The notes beneath the pieces are model-generated. The model was not told where the DNA came from. It saw only the letters and a list, made by a program, of their open reading frames with translations, and made no database searches. Position numbers and translations under genes: made by a program. Below are positions 22,870 through 31,475 of a DNA stretch of 64,000 nucleotides, piece by piece. This DNA is from Pseudomonas cichorii (GTDB taxonomy: Bacteria > Pseudomonadota > Gammaproteobacteria > Pseudomonadales > Pseudomonadaceae): the NCBI RefSeq assembly GCF_015471405.1, contig NZ_BLVZ01000004.1:124001-188000 (forward strand). The letters run 5' to 3'. Every line of letters begins with the position of its first letter. Position 1 is the first letter of the stretch.

Positions 22870-23028
22870 CAAGATCATTTCAGAAACAGCTTATAGAACG
22901 CTCTCGACCAGACTGCTCTCAACACAGCCCGGCCGGGCACAGTACGTTTGGGCGTGGCATAATCGCTGGCTGAACTCCGGGAAGATAGTGGGGCATCAGG
23001 GGAAACCCGGTGACTCTAGGGTAAAACA

Positions 23029-23376
23029 ATGACTTACACTCTATACGGCATCAAAGCCTGCGACACGATGAAAAAAGCTCGTACCTGGCTCGATGAACAT
23101 ACCGTGAGCTACGAGTTTCATGATTACAAGACACTTGGCATTGACCGTGAGCACCTGACGCAGTGGTGCGATGAACATGGCTGGCAAGTGGTGTTGAACC
23201 GCGCGGGGACGACCTTTCGCAAGCTCGATGACGGACAGAAGGCCGATCTCGATCAGGCAAAGGCAATCGAACTGATGCTCGCGCAGCCGTCGATGATCAA
23301 GCGCCCGGTGCTGGATCTTGGCGATAAAACCCTGATTGGTTTCAAACCCGACCTGTATGCAACGGCCATCGCCTGA
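23029..23376 (+). CDS. Spx/MgsR (ArsC-like) family protein
   Basis: Thioredoxin-fold protein of 115 residues from the ArsC/Spx/YffB family. The N-terminus YGIKACDTMKKARTWLD has a single Cys in the CDTxKKA context; the additional cysteines of true arsenate reductases are missing. In Gram-positive bacteria Spx/MgsR relatives bind RNA polymerase, while the YffB group has an unclear role, possibly glutathione-dependent reduction. It sits 35 nt before dapD in the dap cluster, a conserved but unexplained linkage. The family is certain, the function is not. Confidence 0.88.
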   Translation: MTYTLYGIKACDTMKKARTWLDEHTVSYEFHDYKTLGIDREHLTQWCDEHGWQVVLNRAGTTFRKLDDGQKADLDQAKAIELMLAQPSMIKRPVLDLGDKTLIGFKPDLYATAIA

Positions 23377-23411
23377 TTGAGATGGCCCTTTAATTGGCAA
23401 GAGGAATTTGC

Positions 23412-24446
23412 ATGTCTACTACCCTGTTCAGCCTGGCCTTCGGTGTCGGCACTCAAAACCGTCAAGGCGCGTGGCTGGAAGTCTTTTACGCTCAGCCGCT
23501 GATCAACCCGTCGGCAGAACTGATCGCCGCTATCGCTCCGGTTCTGGGCTACACCGCTGGCAACCAGGCCATTGCGTTCAACACCGACCAAGCCTCGAAA
23601 CTGGCCGATGCGGTCAAGTCCATCGATGCTGCTCAAGCTGCCCTGCTGACTCGTCTGGCTGAAAGCCACAAGCCGCTGGTCGCCACTCTGCTGGCAGAAG
23701 ACGCGCCCCTGACTTCAACGCCTGAGGCCTACCTCAAGCTGCACCTGCTGTCCCATCGTCTGGCCAAGCCACACGGTCTGAATCTGGCCGGTATCTTCCC
23801 GCTGCTGCCAAACGTTGCATGGACCAGCCAGGGTGCCGTGGATCTGGCCGAGCTGGCCGAGCGTCAACTCGAAGCACGCCTGAAAGGCGAGCTGCTGGAA
23901 GTCTTCTCGGTGGACAAGTTCCCGAAAATGACCGACTACGTAGTGCCGAGCGGCGTGCGTATCGCTGACAGCGCACGTGTTCGCCTGGGCGCCTACGTGG
24001 GCGAAGGCACTACCGTGATGCACGAAGGTTTCGTCAACTTCAACGGCGGCACCGAAGGTCCGGGCATGATCGAAGGCCGTGTTTCGGCAGGCGTCTTCGT
24101 CGGCAAGGGCTCGGACCTCGGCGGCGGCTGCTCGACCATGGGCACCCTGTCCGGTGGCGGCAACATCGTCATCAAGGTCGGCGAAGGCTGCCTGATCGGT
24201 GCCAACGCCGGTATCGGCATTCCTTTGGGCGACCGCAACACCGTCGAAGCCGGCCTGTACATCACTGCCGGTACCAAAGTCGCTCTGCTCGATGAAAACA
24301 ACGAGCTGGTCAAAGTCGTCAAGGCTCGCGACCTGGCAGGTCAGACCGATCTGCTGTTCCGTCGCAACTCGCAGACCGGCGCAGTGGAATGCAAGACCCA
24401 CAAGTCGGCCATCGAGCTGAACGAAGCACTGCACGCTCATAACTGA
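23412..24446 (+). CDS. dapD: Tetrahydrodipicolinate N-succinyltransferase
   Basis: Transfers succinyl from succinyl-CoA to tetrahydrodipicolinate, opening the succinylase branch to diaminopimelate. From ATG 23412 it has 344 residues (MSTTLFSLAFGVGTQ), the longer pseudomonad/actinobacterial type, with a glycine-rich left-handed beta-helix in the second half (GMIEGRVSAGVFVGKGSDLG). A GAGGAA ribosome site precedes this ATG; the frame upstream to 23394 is not used. Confidence 0.96.
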   Translation: MSTTLFSLAFGVGTQNRQGAWLEVFYAQPLINPSAELIAAIAPVLGYTAGNQAIAFNTDQASKLADAVKSIDAAQAALLTRLAESHKPLVATLLAEDAPLTSTPEAYLKLHLLSHRLAKPHGLNLAGIFPLLPNVAWTSQGAVDLAELAERQLEARLKGELLEVFSVDKFPKMTDYVVPSGVRIADSARVRLGAYVGEGTTVMHEGFVNFNGGTEGPGMIEGRVSAGVFVGKGSDLGGGCSTMGTLSGGGNIVIKVGEGCLIGANAGIGIPLGDRNTVEAGLYITAGTKVALLDENNELVKVVKARDLAGQTDLLFRRNSQTGAVECKTHKSAIELNEALHAHN

Positions 24447-24456
24447 TGCCGTGTCC

Positions 24457-24483
24457 GGGTACAGGGTTTCACACCCTGTACCC
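24457..24483 (+). terminator. Hairpin between dapD and csdA
   Basis: A 10-bp perfect stem GGGTACAGGG/CCCTGTACCC with a 7-nt loop starts 10 nt after the dapD stop. It lacks a U-run but its position suits transcript end formation or processing. Confidence 0.5.
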
Positions 24484-24506
24484 GCCCCCATCGAGCTGGA
24501 TGAACA

Positions 24507-25712
24507 ATGCCCCTCATTTCTCCATGGCGCGCTGACTTCCCTGCCATCGACGCCCTTCAGCGCCAGGGCCAGACGTATCTGGACAGCGCTGCAACCACGC
24601 AAAAACCCCAGGCATTGATCGATGCCCTGACCCATTACTACGCAAACGGTGCCGCCAATGTGCATCGTGCGCAGCATTTACCCGGTGCCCACGCCACCCA
24701 GGCGTTCGAGGACAGCCGCAACAAGATTGCCCACTGGCTGAACGCCAGTGAATCCGGCCAGATCATTTTCACCCACGGCGCAACCTCGGCGCTCAACCTG
24801 CTGGCTTACGGCCTGGAGCAGGAGTTTGCCGCAGGCGACGAAATCGTTATCAGCGCACTGGAACACCACGCCAACCTGCTGCCCTGGCAGCAACTGGCCC
24901 AGCGCCGCGACCTGAAACTGGTGATCCTGCCACTCGACAGCAATGGCCTGATCGACCTGAATGCGGCCACTACGCTGATCGGCCCGCGCACTCGCTTGCT
25001 GGCAGTCAGTCAGCTCTCCAACGTACTCGGCGCCTGGCAGCCATTGCCACGCCTGCTTGAGCTGGCCAGAGAACAAGGCGCATTGACGGTAGTGGATGGC
25101 GCCCAGGGCGTGGTCCATGGCCGACATGATGTGCAGGCACTGGGTTGCGATTTCTATGTATTTTCCAGCCACAAGCTCTATGGCCCGGACGGGCTCGGCG
25201 TGCTGTATGCCAGCAACGCAGCACTGCCACGCCTGAAACACTGGCAATACGGCGGTGAAATGGTACTGGACGCCGATTACCACCGGGCCCGTTTCCGCTC
25301 CGCGCCCCTGGGTTTCGAGGCCGGTACGCCGCCGATTGCCAGCGTGATCGGCCTGGGTGCGACCCTGGATTATCTGGACAGTCTGAATCAGCAGGCCGTG
25401 GCCGAACATGAAGCCCGGCTGCATCAACGCCTGCTGGAAGGCCTGCAACAGCGTGACGGCATTCGCGTGCTGGGTTCGCCGGAACTGGCGCTGGTCAGCT
25501 TCGTAGTCGATGGCATACATAACGCCGATCTGGCTCATCTGCTGACTGAACAGGGCATTGCCGTACGCGCAGGCCATCATTGTGCGATGCCACTGCTCAA
25601 GAACCTTGGTCTGTCAGGCGCAATCCGTGTATCACTTGGCCTGTACAACGACTCGGATGACCTGCTGCGCTTTTTCAGTGCTCTGGATCAGGCGCTGGAG
25701 TTGCTGCGATGA
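24507..25712 (+). CDS. csdA: Cysteine desulfurase, CsdA/SufS type
   Basis: PLP enzyme that takes sulfur from cysteine as a persulfide. The 401-residue group II (SufS-like) protein has the PLP lysine in FSSHKLYGPDGLGVLY and the catalytic Cys in AVRAGHHCAMPLL near residue 365. It overlaps the sulfur-acceptor gene csdE by 4 nt and is followed by tcdA, so CsdA of the CSD sulfur relay is favoured over SufS of iron-sulfur assembly. Confidence 0.93.
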   Translation: MPLISPWRADFPAIDALQRQGQTYLDSAATTQKPQALIDALTHYYANGAANVHRAQHLPGAHATQAFEDSRNKIAHWLNASESGQIIFTHGATSALNLLAYGLEQEFAAGDEIVISALEHHANLLPWQQLAQRRDLKLVILPLDSNGLIDLNAATTLIGPRTRLLAVSQLSNVLGAWQPLPRLLELAREQGALTVVDGAQGVVHGRHDVQALGCDFYVFSSHKLYGPDGLGVLYASNAALPRLKHWQYGGEMVLDADYHRARFRSAPLGFEAGTPPIASVIGLGATLDYLDSLNQQAVAEHEARLHQRLLEGLQQRDGIRVLGSPELALVSFVVDGIHNADLAHLLTEQGIAVRAGHHCAMPLLKNLGLSGAIRVSLGLYNDSDDLLRFFSALDQALELLR

Positions 25713-26116
25713 CTCTGACCACAGGCGCGCAAACGGCACTGGACACCTTCAGCCAGCTTCAAGGCTGGGAGCAACGCGCTCGCCTGCTGATGCAATGGGG
25801 CGACCGGCTGCCCGCCCTGAGCGAAGACGAAAGATCCGAAGAGCATCTGGTGCAGGGCTGTGAAAGCAAGGTCTGGCTACTGGGCACTGTCAGCGATGGA
25901 CGCTGGCAGTTTCGGGCCGCCAGTGATGCACGGTTGATTCGCGGTCTGGTGGCGCTGCTGCTGGAGCGGGTCAACGGCCTCTCGGAGCAGGAACTGCTGG
26001 AGGTGGACCTGCCCGACTGGTTCAATCAACTGGGCCTGAGTCGCCAGTTGTCACCTTCGCGCAGCAACGGCCTGAACGCCGTGCTGCACAAGATGCGGCA
26101 ACTGGCTCACGCCTGA
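25709..26116 (+). CDS. csdE: SufE-family sulfur acceptor CsdE
   Basis: Small 135-residue protein that receives persulfide sulfur from the desulfurase. The conserved acceptor Cys is visible in EEHLVQGCESKVWL near residue 50. It is translationally coupled to csdA and overlaps the convergent tcdA gene by 10 nt at the stops. SufE and CsdE cannot be separated by motif alone; the neighbour tcdA argues for CsdE. Confidence 0.92.
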   Translation: MTLTTGAQTALDTFSQLQGWEQRARLLMQWGDRLPALSEDERSEEHLVQGCESKVWLLGTVSDGRWQFRAASDARLIRGLVALLLERVNGLSEQELLEVDLPDWFNQLGLSRQLSPSRSNGLNAVLHKMRQLAHA

Positions 26117-26937
26117 GGCAGCGGAGCCGAAACCGGTTTTGCACGCTCGGAAGGACGCCGTGTTCCGGCCACCAGCTTGTCGATAGCCCGGGTGGCCGCG
26201 ACCATGCCGAAGGTCGCCGTCACCATCATCACCGCACCGAAACCTCCCGCGCAGTCGAGTTTGACGCCATCCCCCACGAAACGCTTCTGCAAGCAGATGC
26301 TGCCATCAGGCTTGGGATAGCGCAGTTGCTCGCTGGAAAACACACAGGGCACGCTGTAGTGACGGTTCGGAGTGCGGGAGAAACCGTATTCGCGGCGCAG
26401 AGTCGAGCGTACCTTGGAGGCCAGCGGATCGTTGAAGGTGCGGTTCAGGTCACCGATCTGAATCTGGGTTGGGTCAATCTGCCCGCCAGCACCACCGGTA
26501 GTCACGATCTGGATCTTGCGCCGCTTGCACCATGAAATCAGCGCGGCCTTGGCGTTGACGCTGTCGATGCAGTCGATCACGAAGTCCAGATCCGGGGTGA
26601 TGTAATCCGCCATGGTGTCACGGGTCACGAAATCGCTGACCGCATGCACGACGCACGCCGGGTTGATCGCCTTTATCCGCTCAGCCATGACCTCGACCTT
26701 GGGCCGGCCCACCGTGCTGTCCAGCGCATGCAACTGACGATTGCTGTTGCTGACACAGACGTCGTCCATATCGAACAGGGAAATCTCGCCTACACCGCAG
26801 CGAGCCATGGCCTCGGCCGCCCAGGAACCCACGCCGCCGATACCGACCACGGCCACATGGGCTGCGCGCAAGCGTTCCAGTCCCTCAACGCCGTACAGAC
26901 GGGCGATGCCTGCGAACCGTGGATCTTCTGTGCTCAT
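26107..26937 (-). CDS. tcdA: tRNA threonylcarbamoyladenosine dehydratase
   Basis: E1/ThiF-like ATP-dependent enzyme that closes t6A to cyclic ct6A at tRNA position 37. From ATG 26937 it has 276 residues (MSTEDPRFAGIARLYGVEG) with the nucleotide motif VAVVGIGGVGSWAAEA and SNRQLHALDSTVG. In E. coli it is csdL beside csdA-csdE, the same grouping as here but on the opposite strand. Confidence 0.94.
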   Translation of the reverse strand: MSTEDPRFAGIARLYGVEGLERLRAAHVAVVGIGGVGSWAAEAMARCGVGEISLFDMDDVCVSNSNRQLHALDSTVGRPKVEVMAERIKAINPACVVHAVSDFVTRDTMADYITPDLDFVIDCIDSVNAKAALISWCKRRKIQIVTTGGAGGQIDPTQIQIGDLNRTFNDPLASKVRSTLRREYGFSRTPNRHYSVPCVFSSEQLRYPKPDGSICLQKRFVGDGVKLDCAGGFGAVMMVTATFGMVAATRAIDKLVAGTRRPSERAKPVSAPLPQA

Positions 26938-27274
26938 CTCAATTACCCCGAAAAACCGGCGCGCATTATAAGAGGTTTGGCAGAGGCTCGGCACCCTTCT
27001 CATCGCCTGACTGGCAATCACTGCCTACGGAGCACTGAACAAGAAGATAAAAAAGGCCGCAGCAAACATGCAAAAGGCCACGGGCATATCGATCAGGAAA
27101 GCGCGCCCATCAACTCGAAACAACCCACCACAACTAAATATATACATCCCCCAAGCGAATTATTTTGTTTATAAATCAGGATCAGCACAACAACACACTG
27201 ACCAGATGAACTCTATATTCTGACGTTTCAAAAAAACCATATCTGTGCAATCAGAAAAATGACAAAACGGATGC
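26938..27274. other. AT-rich divergent intergenic region (tcdA/MFS)
   Basis: These 337 nt separate divergent tcdA and the MFS gene. The half nearest the transporter is conspicuously AT-rich (for example around 27130-27270) against GC-rich surroundings. It holds the likely tcdA promoter and presumably the transporter promoter. I see no gene, tRNA or transposase remnant. Confidence 0.6.
26965..26993 (-). promoter_or_regulatory. tcdA: Candidate sigma-70 promoter of tcdA
   Basis: The minus strand has a consensus TATAAT -10 box 28 nt before the tcdA start, with a weak TGCCGA -35 hexamer 17 nt further upstream. This is a sequence match only. Confidence 0.5.
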
Positions 27275-27280
27275 ATGTTC

Positions 27281-28714
27281 ATGAGCACTCTCAACACCAG
27301 CCCGCTTGACTCACCTCAGGAACAAGTTGCCTTTCACGAAAAACGCTGGCAAGCATTAACCGTTATCTGTCTGGCAACTCTTATGATCGTGCTGGATACA
27401 ACGATCGTGAACGTGGCACTCCCGTCCATCAAACTGGACCTGGGCTTTGACGATGCCTCATTGGCATGGGTCATCAATGTGTATCTATTGACCTTTGGCG
27501 GGTTTCTGCTGCTGGGCGGCCGCCTTGGCGATCTGTATGGGCAACGAGCGGTTTTTATCTGGGGGACCAGCCTGTTTACCATCGCATCACTGGCCTGCGG
27601 TATCGCGACGACTCAAGAAACACTCATCGCAGCCCGCGCATTTCAAGGCCTTGGCGGCGCACTGCTCACCGCAACAGCGCTGTCGCTTATCATCCGCCTG
27701 TTCACGGACCCGACTGAACGTGCAAAAGCCATTGCAGCCTACAGCTTCGTGTGTACCGGTGGCGGCAGTATCGGAGTGTTGCTGGGTGGCGTCCTGACCA
27801 ACCTCTATGAGTGGTATTCGATTTTCCTGATCAATCTGCCGACAGGTGTTCTTGTCCTTGCGTTGAGCAGGCGCTTGCTTCCACGTGTCGAAGCAACGGA
27901 AAAAGGCGCTCTCGATATAGCAGGGGCAATCACGATAATTGCAGCGTTGATGCTGGCCGTTTACGCAATCATGAATGGCAATCATATCGGTTGGCGTTCT
28001 ACGAGCACACTTAGCCAACTTGCCACTTCGGCACTACTTTTCATTCTGTTTATCGTTATAGAACTTCGTACGAAAGCCCCTTTGATCCCTGTACGACTTT
28101 TCCGCTCAAGGAATCTGACAACAGCCAATTTCATTGGCGTACTTTGGGCAACTTCCATGTTTGCCTGGTTTTTTCTTTGTGCCCTGTATCTTCAACAAGT
28201 ACTGGATTACTCACCTCTTGAGGTCGGGCTGGCGTTTCTTCCGGCCAATCTGGTGATGGCGCTGTGCTCATTACTCCTGTCTTCCAGGCTCATCATTCGC
28301 TACGGGGTAAAACTGCCGCTGGTCCTTGGGCTCGCGCTCGCTGCCGCAGGCCTTTTCCTGCTGGCCAAGGCACCTGCCGCCGGTAATTTCCTGCTTGATA
28401 TCCTGCCGGGCATGCTGCTGATCGGCGTGGGCGCAGGAATGGGCTTCAACCCCATACTAGTTGTCGCCATGGGCGATGCAAAACCCGGCGAAGAAGGCAT
28501 CGCCTCGGGGATCGTCAATACCTCTTTCATGCTCGGAGGCGCAGTGGGTCTGGCCATTATCAGCAGCCTGGCTTCGTACTATAACGAACGACTCGCAGAA
28601 GCCGGTTACACAGCACTGGAAGCCTTGAGTGGCGGTTATGGCGCGGCCTTCCTGCTGGGTGGCCTGCTGTCTCTTCTGGCCTCAGTAACCGGCGCAGTAT
28701 TCCTGCGCAAGTAA
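27281..28714 (+). CDS. MFS drug transporter, DHA2 (14-TMS) family
   Basis: Inner-membrane proton-driven exporter of the EmrB/QacA group. The 477-residue protein (ATG 27281, GGA ribosome site 9 nt before; ATG 27275 is also possible) has about 14 hydrophobic segments, the DHA2 motif LDTTIVNVALPSI in TMS1, and GGRLGDLYGQR between TMS2 and 3. No adaptor or regulator gene is adjacent, so the substrate is unknown. Codon use and base composition, especially in the first half, look less GC-rich than the neighbours, hinting at later acquisition. Confidence 0.93.
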   Translation: MSTLNTSPLDSPQEQVAFHEKRWQALTVICLATLMIVLDTTIVNVALPSIKLDLGFDDASLAWVINVYLLTFGGFLLLGGRLGDLYGQRAVFIWGTSLFTIASLACGIATTQETLIAARAFQGLGGALLTATALSLIIRLFTDPTERAKAIAAYSFVCTGGGSIGVLLGGVLTNLYEWYSIFLINLPTGVLVLALSRRLLPRVEATEKGALDIAGAITIIAALMLAVYAIMNGNHIGWRSTSTLSQLATSALLFILFIVIELRTKAPLIPVRLFRSRNLTTANFIGVLWATSMFAWFFLCALYLQQVLDYSPLEVGLAFLPANLVMALCSLLLSSRLIIRYGVKLPLVLGLALAAAGLFLLAKAPAAGNFLLDILPGMLLIGVGAGMGFNPILVVAMGDAKPGEEGIASGIVNTSFMLGGAVGLAIISSLASYYNERLAEAGYTALEALSGGYGAAFLLGGLLSLLASVTGAVFLRK

Positions 28715-28838
28715 TGGCGACGATGACGCTGATTGAAGGTCCGGGTATCGAACGGCAGTCATGAACGCCGTTTAACTTCGTTTTGCTTTAAGATATCCGC
28801 CTTTTCGCGCCCACAGCCTTGTTCCCGGAGTTCTGTTA

Positions 28839-29990
28839 ATGACAGCCCCAGCCGACCTTTCGCCCACGCTTCAACTCGCCTGCGACCTGATTCGCCGTCC
28901 ATCGGTCACTCCGGTCGATGCCGATTGCCAGACCGTGATGATGCAACGTCTGGGCGATGCGGGCTTCAAGCTGGAGCCCATGCGCATCGAAGACGTCGAC
29001 AACTTCTGGGCAACACATGGCACCAGCGAAGGTCCGGTGCTGTGTTTCGCCGGCCACACCGACGTGGTGCCGACCGGCCCTGTCCAGGCGTGGCAGAACG
29101 ATCCGTTCGATGCGCTGATCGATGAGCACGGCATGCTCTGCGGTCGTGGTGCAGCGGACATGAAAGGCAGTCTGGCTGCAATGCTGGTGGCGTCCGAGCG
29201 TTTCGTCAGCGATTACCCGAATCACAAGGGTTCGGTGGCATTCCTGATCACCAGCGACGAAGAAGGCCCGGCGCACCATGGCACCAAGGCTGTCGTTGAA
29301 CGTCTTGCTGCCCGTAAAGAGCGTCTGGACTGGTGCATCGTCGGCGAACCATCGAGTACAACACTGGTGGGCGACGTGGTGAAAAACGGTCGTCGCGGCT
29401 CGCTGGGTGCCAAACTGACCGTGCGCGGTGTACAGGGCCATGTGGCCTACCCGCATCTGGCCAAGAACCCGATTCATCTGGCTGCGCCGGCACTGGCCGA
29501 ACTGGCTGCCGAGCACTGGGACGATGGCAATGCGTTCTTCCCGCCGACCAGCTTCCAGATATCCAACCTCAATTCCGGTACGGGCGCGACCAACGTGATC
29601 CCCGGTGATCTGGTAGCGGTATTCAACTTCCGCTTCTCGACCGAATCCACTGTCGAAGGCTTGCAGCAACGTGTCGCCGCAATCCTCGACAAGCACGGTC
29701 TGGACTGGCACGTGGACTGGGCGCTGTCGGGTCTGCCATTCCTCACCGAACCCGGCGCATTGCTGGATGCGGTTTCGGCCAGCATCAAGCAGGTCACCGG
29801 GCGCGAAACCAAGGCTTCCACCAGTGGCGGCACTTCGGATGGCCGTTTCATCGCGACCCTGGGCACTCAAGTGGTTGAACTGGGGCCGGTCAATGCGACT
29901 ATCCATCAGGTCAACGAACGCATCCTGGCCAGCGATCTCGATGTCTTGACCGAGATCTACTACCAGACCATGGTCAAGTTGCTCGCCTGA
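28839..29990 (+). CDS. dapE: Succinyl-diaminopimelate desuccinylase
   Basis: Zinc M20 peptidase-family enzyme that releases succinate to give LL-diaminopimelate. It has 383 residues with metal-site motifs [27 protein letters not shown] and [12 protein letters not shown], and [11 protein letters not shown] near the C-terminus. Its TGA shares its last base with the rlmA ATG. It completes the dapD-dapC-dapE set in this window. Confidence 0.98.
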   Translation: MTAPADLSPTLQLACDLIRRPSVTPVDADCQTVMMQRLGDAGFKLEPMRIEDVDNFWATHGTSEGPVLCFAGHTDVVPTGPVQAWQNDPFDALIDEHGMLCGRGAADMKGSLAAMLVASERFVSDYPNHKGSVAFLITSDEEGPAHHGTKAVVERLAARKERLDWCIVGEPSSTTLVGDVVKNGRRGSLGAKLTVRGVQGHVAYPHLAKNPIHLAAPALAELAAEHWDDGNAFFPPTSFQISNLNSGTGATNVIPGDLVAVFNFRFSTESTVEGLQQRVAAILDKHGLDWHVDWALSGLPFLTEPGALLDAVSASIKQVTGRETKASTSGGTSDGRFIATLGTQVVELGPVNATIHQVNERILASDLDVLTEIYYQTMVKLLA

Positions 29991-30799
29991 TGCTGACCTG
30001 CCCAATCTGTTCGGCGCCTCTGGGCGCCGCCGACAATGGCGTGGTCTGCCCAGCCAATCATCGCTTCGACCGTGCGCGTCAGGGCTATCTGAACCTGTTG
30101 CCCGTGCAGCACAAGAACAGCCGTGATCCTGGAGACAACCAGGCCATGGTCGAGGCCCGGCGTGACTTCCTGAATGCAGGGCATTACGCACCGGTGGCGC
30201 AGCGTCTGGCCGAACTGGCTGCCGAGCGCGCCCCGGCTCACTGGCTGGACATCGGTTGTGGTGAGGGTTACTACACCGCGCAGATCGCCGAAGCCCTGCC
30301 TCACGCCGATGGCTATGCGCTGGATATTTCCCGCGAAGCGGTCAAGCGTGCCTGCCGTCGCAACCCGAAGCTGACCTGGATGGTCGCCAGCATGGCCCGC
30401 GTGCCATTGCCGGACGCCAGTTGCCAGTTTCTGGCCAGCGTCTTCAGCCCGCTGGACTGGAAAGAAGCCAAGCGCCTGCTGACGCCCGGTGGCGGCCTGA
30501 TGCGCGTCGGCCCGACCAACGAGCACCTGATGGAACTGCGCCAGCGACTCTACGATGAAGTGCGCGATTACGCTGACGACAAGCATCTGGCCCTGGTGCC
30601 GGAAGGCATGCAGCTACAACACAGCGAAACCTTGCGCTACACCCTGAAGCTGATCGACGGGCAGTCACGCGCCGACCTGCTGGCCATGACGCCTCACGGA
30701 TGGCGTGCCAGCGCCGAGCGTCGCACAGCGGTCATCGAGCACCCAGGACCTTTCAAGGTCACCGTATCCATGCGCTACGATTATTTCGTGCTGCAGTAG
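29990..30799 (+). CDS. rlmA: 23S rRNA (guanine-N1) methyltransferase, RlmA family
   Basis: SAM-dependent methyltransferase of 269 residues. An N-terminal zinc finger is visible (CPICSAPLG, then VVCPANHRFD), followed by the SAM motif WLDIGCGEGYYT near residue 82 and an acceptor segment VFSPLDW. Family members methylate G745 or G748 of 23S rRNA; the exact base here is inferred. It overlaps dapE by 1 nt. Confidence 0.9.
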   Translation: MLTCPICSAPLGAADNGVVCPANHRFDRARQGYLNLLPVQHKNSRDPGDNQAMVEARRDFLNAGHYAPVAQRLAELAAERAPAHWLDIGCGEGYYTAQIAEALPHADGYALDISREAVKRACRRNPKLTWMVASMARVPLPDASCQFLASVFSPLDWKEAKRLLTPGGGLMRVGPTNEHLMELRQRLYDEVRDYADDKHLALVPEGMQLQHSETLRYTLKLIDGQSRADLLAMTPHGWRASAERRTAVIEHPGPFKVTVSMRYDYFVLQ

Positions 30800-30817
30800 C
30801 ATTCAAACGAGGCCCCC

Positions 30818-31195
30818 ATGCGCCAACCCGATATCGAGATTTACCTGAAAGACGAAGACGTCGATCACAAGGCCATCGCCCAATGGCTCGGGACCGTACT
30901 CGGTCCTTGCAGCGACTGGACCCAGAAAGGCCAGACCTGGAAATGCAAGGCCGGCAATGTTCCGGTCACCTGGCTGCCAAAGGCTGTCGGCAAATGGAAC
31001 AGCCTGTACCTGGAAAGCGACCAGACCCCGTGGGAGGACGATATCGCCTGCGCCCGCGCCGCCTTCGCTGCACTCAATGTCGAAGTACGCTGCGCGCCGG
31101 GGACCTGGGTCGAAGAAGAAAGCGACGATGCCGCCGACCGCTGGATTCGCATCAGCGCCGATGGGGAAGAAGAGATTACCTGGCGCACTTCGTAA
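30818..31195 (+). CDS. Conserved hypothetical protein, 125 aa
   Basis: A soluble, acidic, Trp-rich protein (seven or so Trp) with no signal peptide or membrane segment; the start is MRQPDIEIYLKDEDVDHKAI. It lies 18 nt after rlmA and may be cotranscribed. I recognise no catalytic motif. The conserved-looking composition and clean fit between rlmA and the REP doublet support a real gene. Confidence 0.8.
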   Translation: MRQPDIEIYLKDEDVDHKAIAQWLGTVLGPCSDWTQKGQTWKCKAGNVPVTWLPKAVGKWNSLYLESDQTPWEDDIACARAAFAALNVEVRCAPGTWVEEESDDAADRWIRISADGEEEITWRTS

Positions 31196-31246
31196 AGACA
31201 TACAGCAAGCACAAGATATCGATATCGAGTGATTGGGCCGCAATCC

Positions 31247-31337
31247 GTGGGGGGACCTTGGCCGCGACAGCCAGTTTGAAGGCGCTAAAAATGTGTTGCC
31301 TGTCAATTGGGGTCGTCGCGGCCAAGGCCCCTCCCAC
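31247..31337. repeat. REP doublet (GGCCTTGGCCGCGAC type)
   Basis: Two inverted copies of a roughly 22-nt unit, ends GTGGGGGGACC and GGCCCCTCCCAC, share the perfect 13-bp arm CCTTGGCCGCGAC (31256-31268 and 31315-31327) with a 46-nt spacer. This is the layout of a REP pair or REPIN. The stretch from 31196 to 31475 otherwise contains only a GATATCGATATC palindrome at 31215 and the plsB leader. Confidence 0.8.
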
Positions 31338-31475
31338 TTCATGACATATATGCCGTAACCGATCAGCATCAGGCTCACTTGCCACCGCTATCGGCCGCTT
31401 TGCCGATACCGGGCAGATACGGCACACTGACGCCCATCGGGCGCTCGCCCCTACATCCCACTCAGCAGAAGCCGT

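Noticed and set aside
22928..22937. CCCGGCCGGG palindrome upstream of the Spx/MgsR-like gene
   Set aside because: Expected by chance in GC-rich intergenic sequence and not placed at a promoter-like distance I can defend.
26938..27274. Possible integration scar or tRNA fragment near the MFS gene
   Set aside because: I looked for tRNA-like arms, direct repeats and transposase remnants in the AT-rich gap and found none.
31215..31226. GATATCGATATC perfect palindrome
   Set aside because: Twelve-base self-complementary stretch without a repeat elsewhere in the window; too short to call an operator without more evidence.
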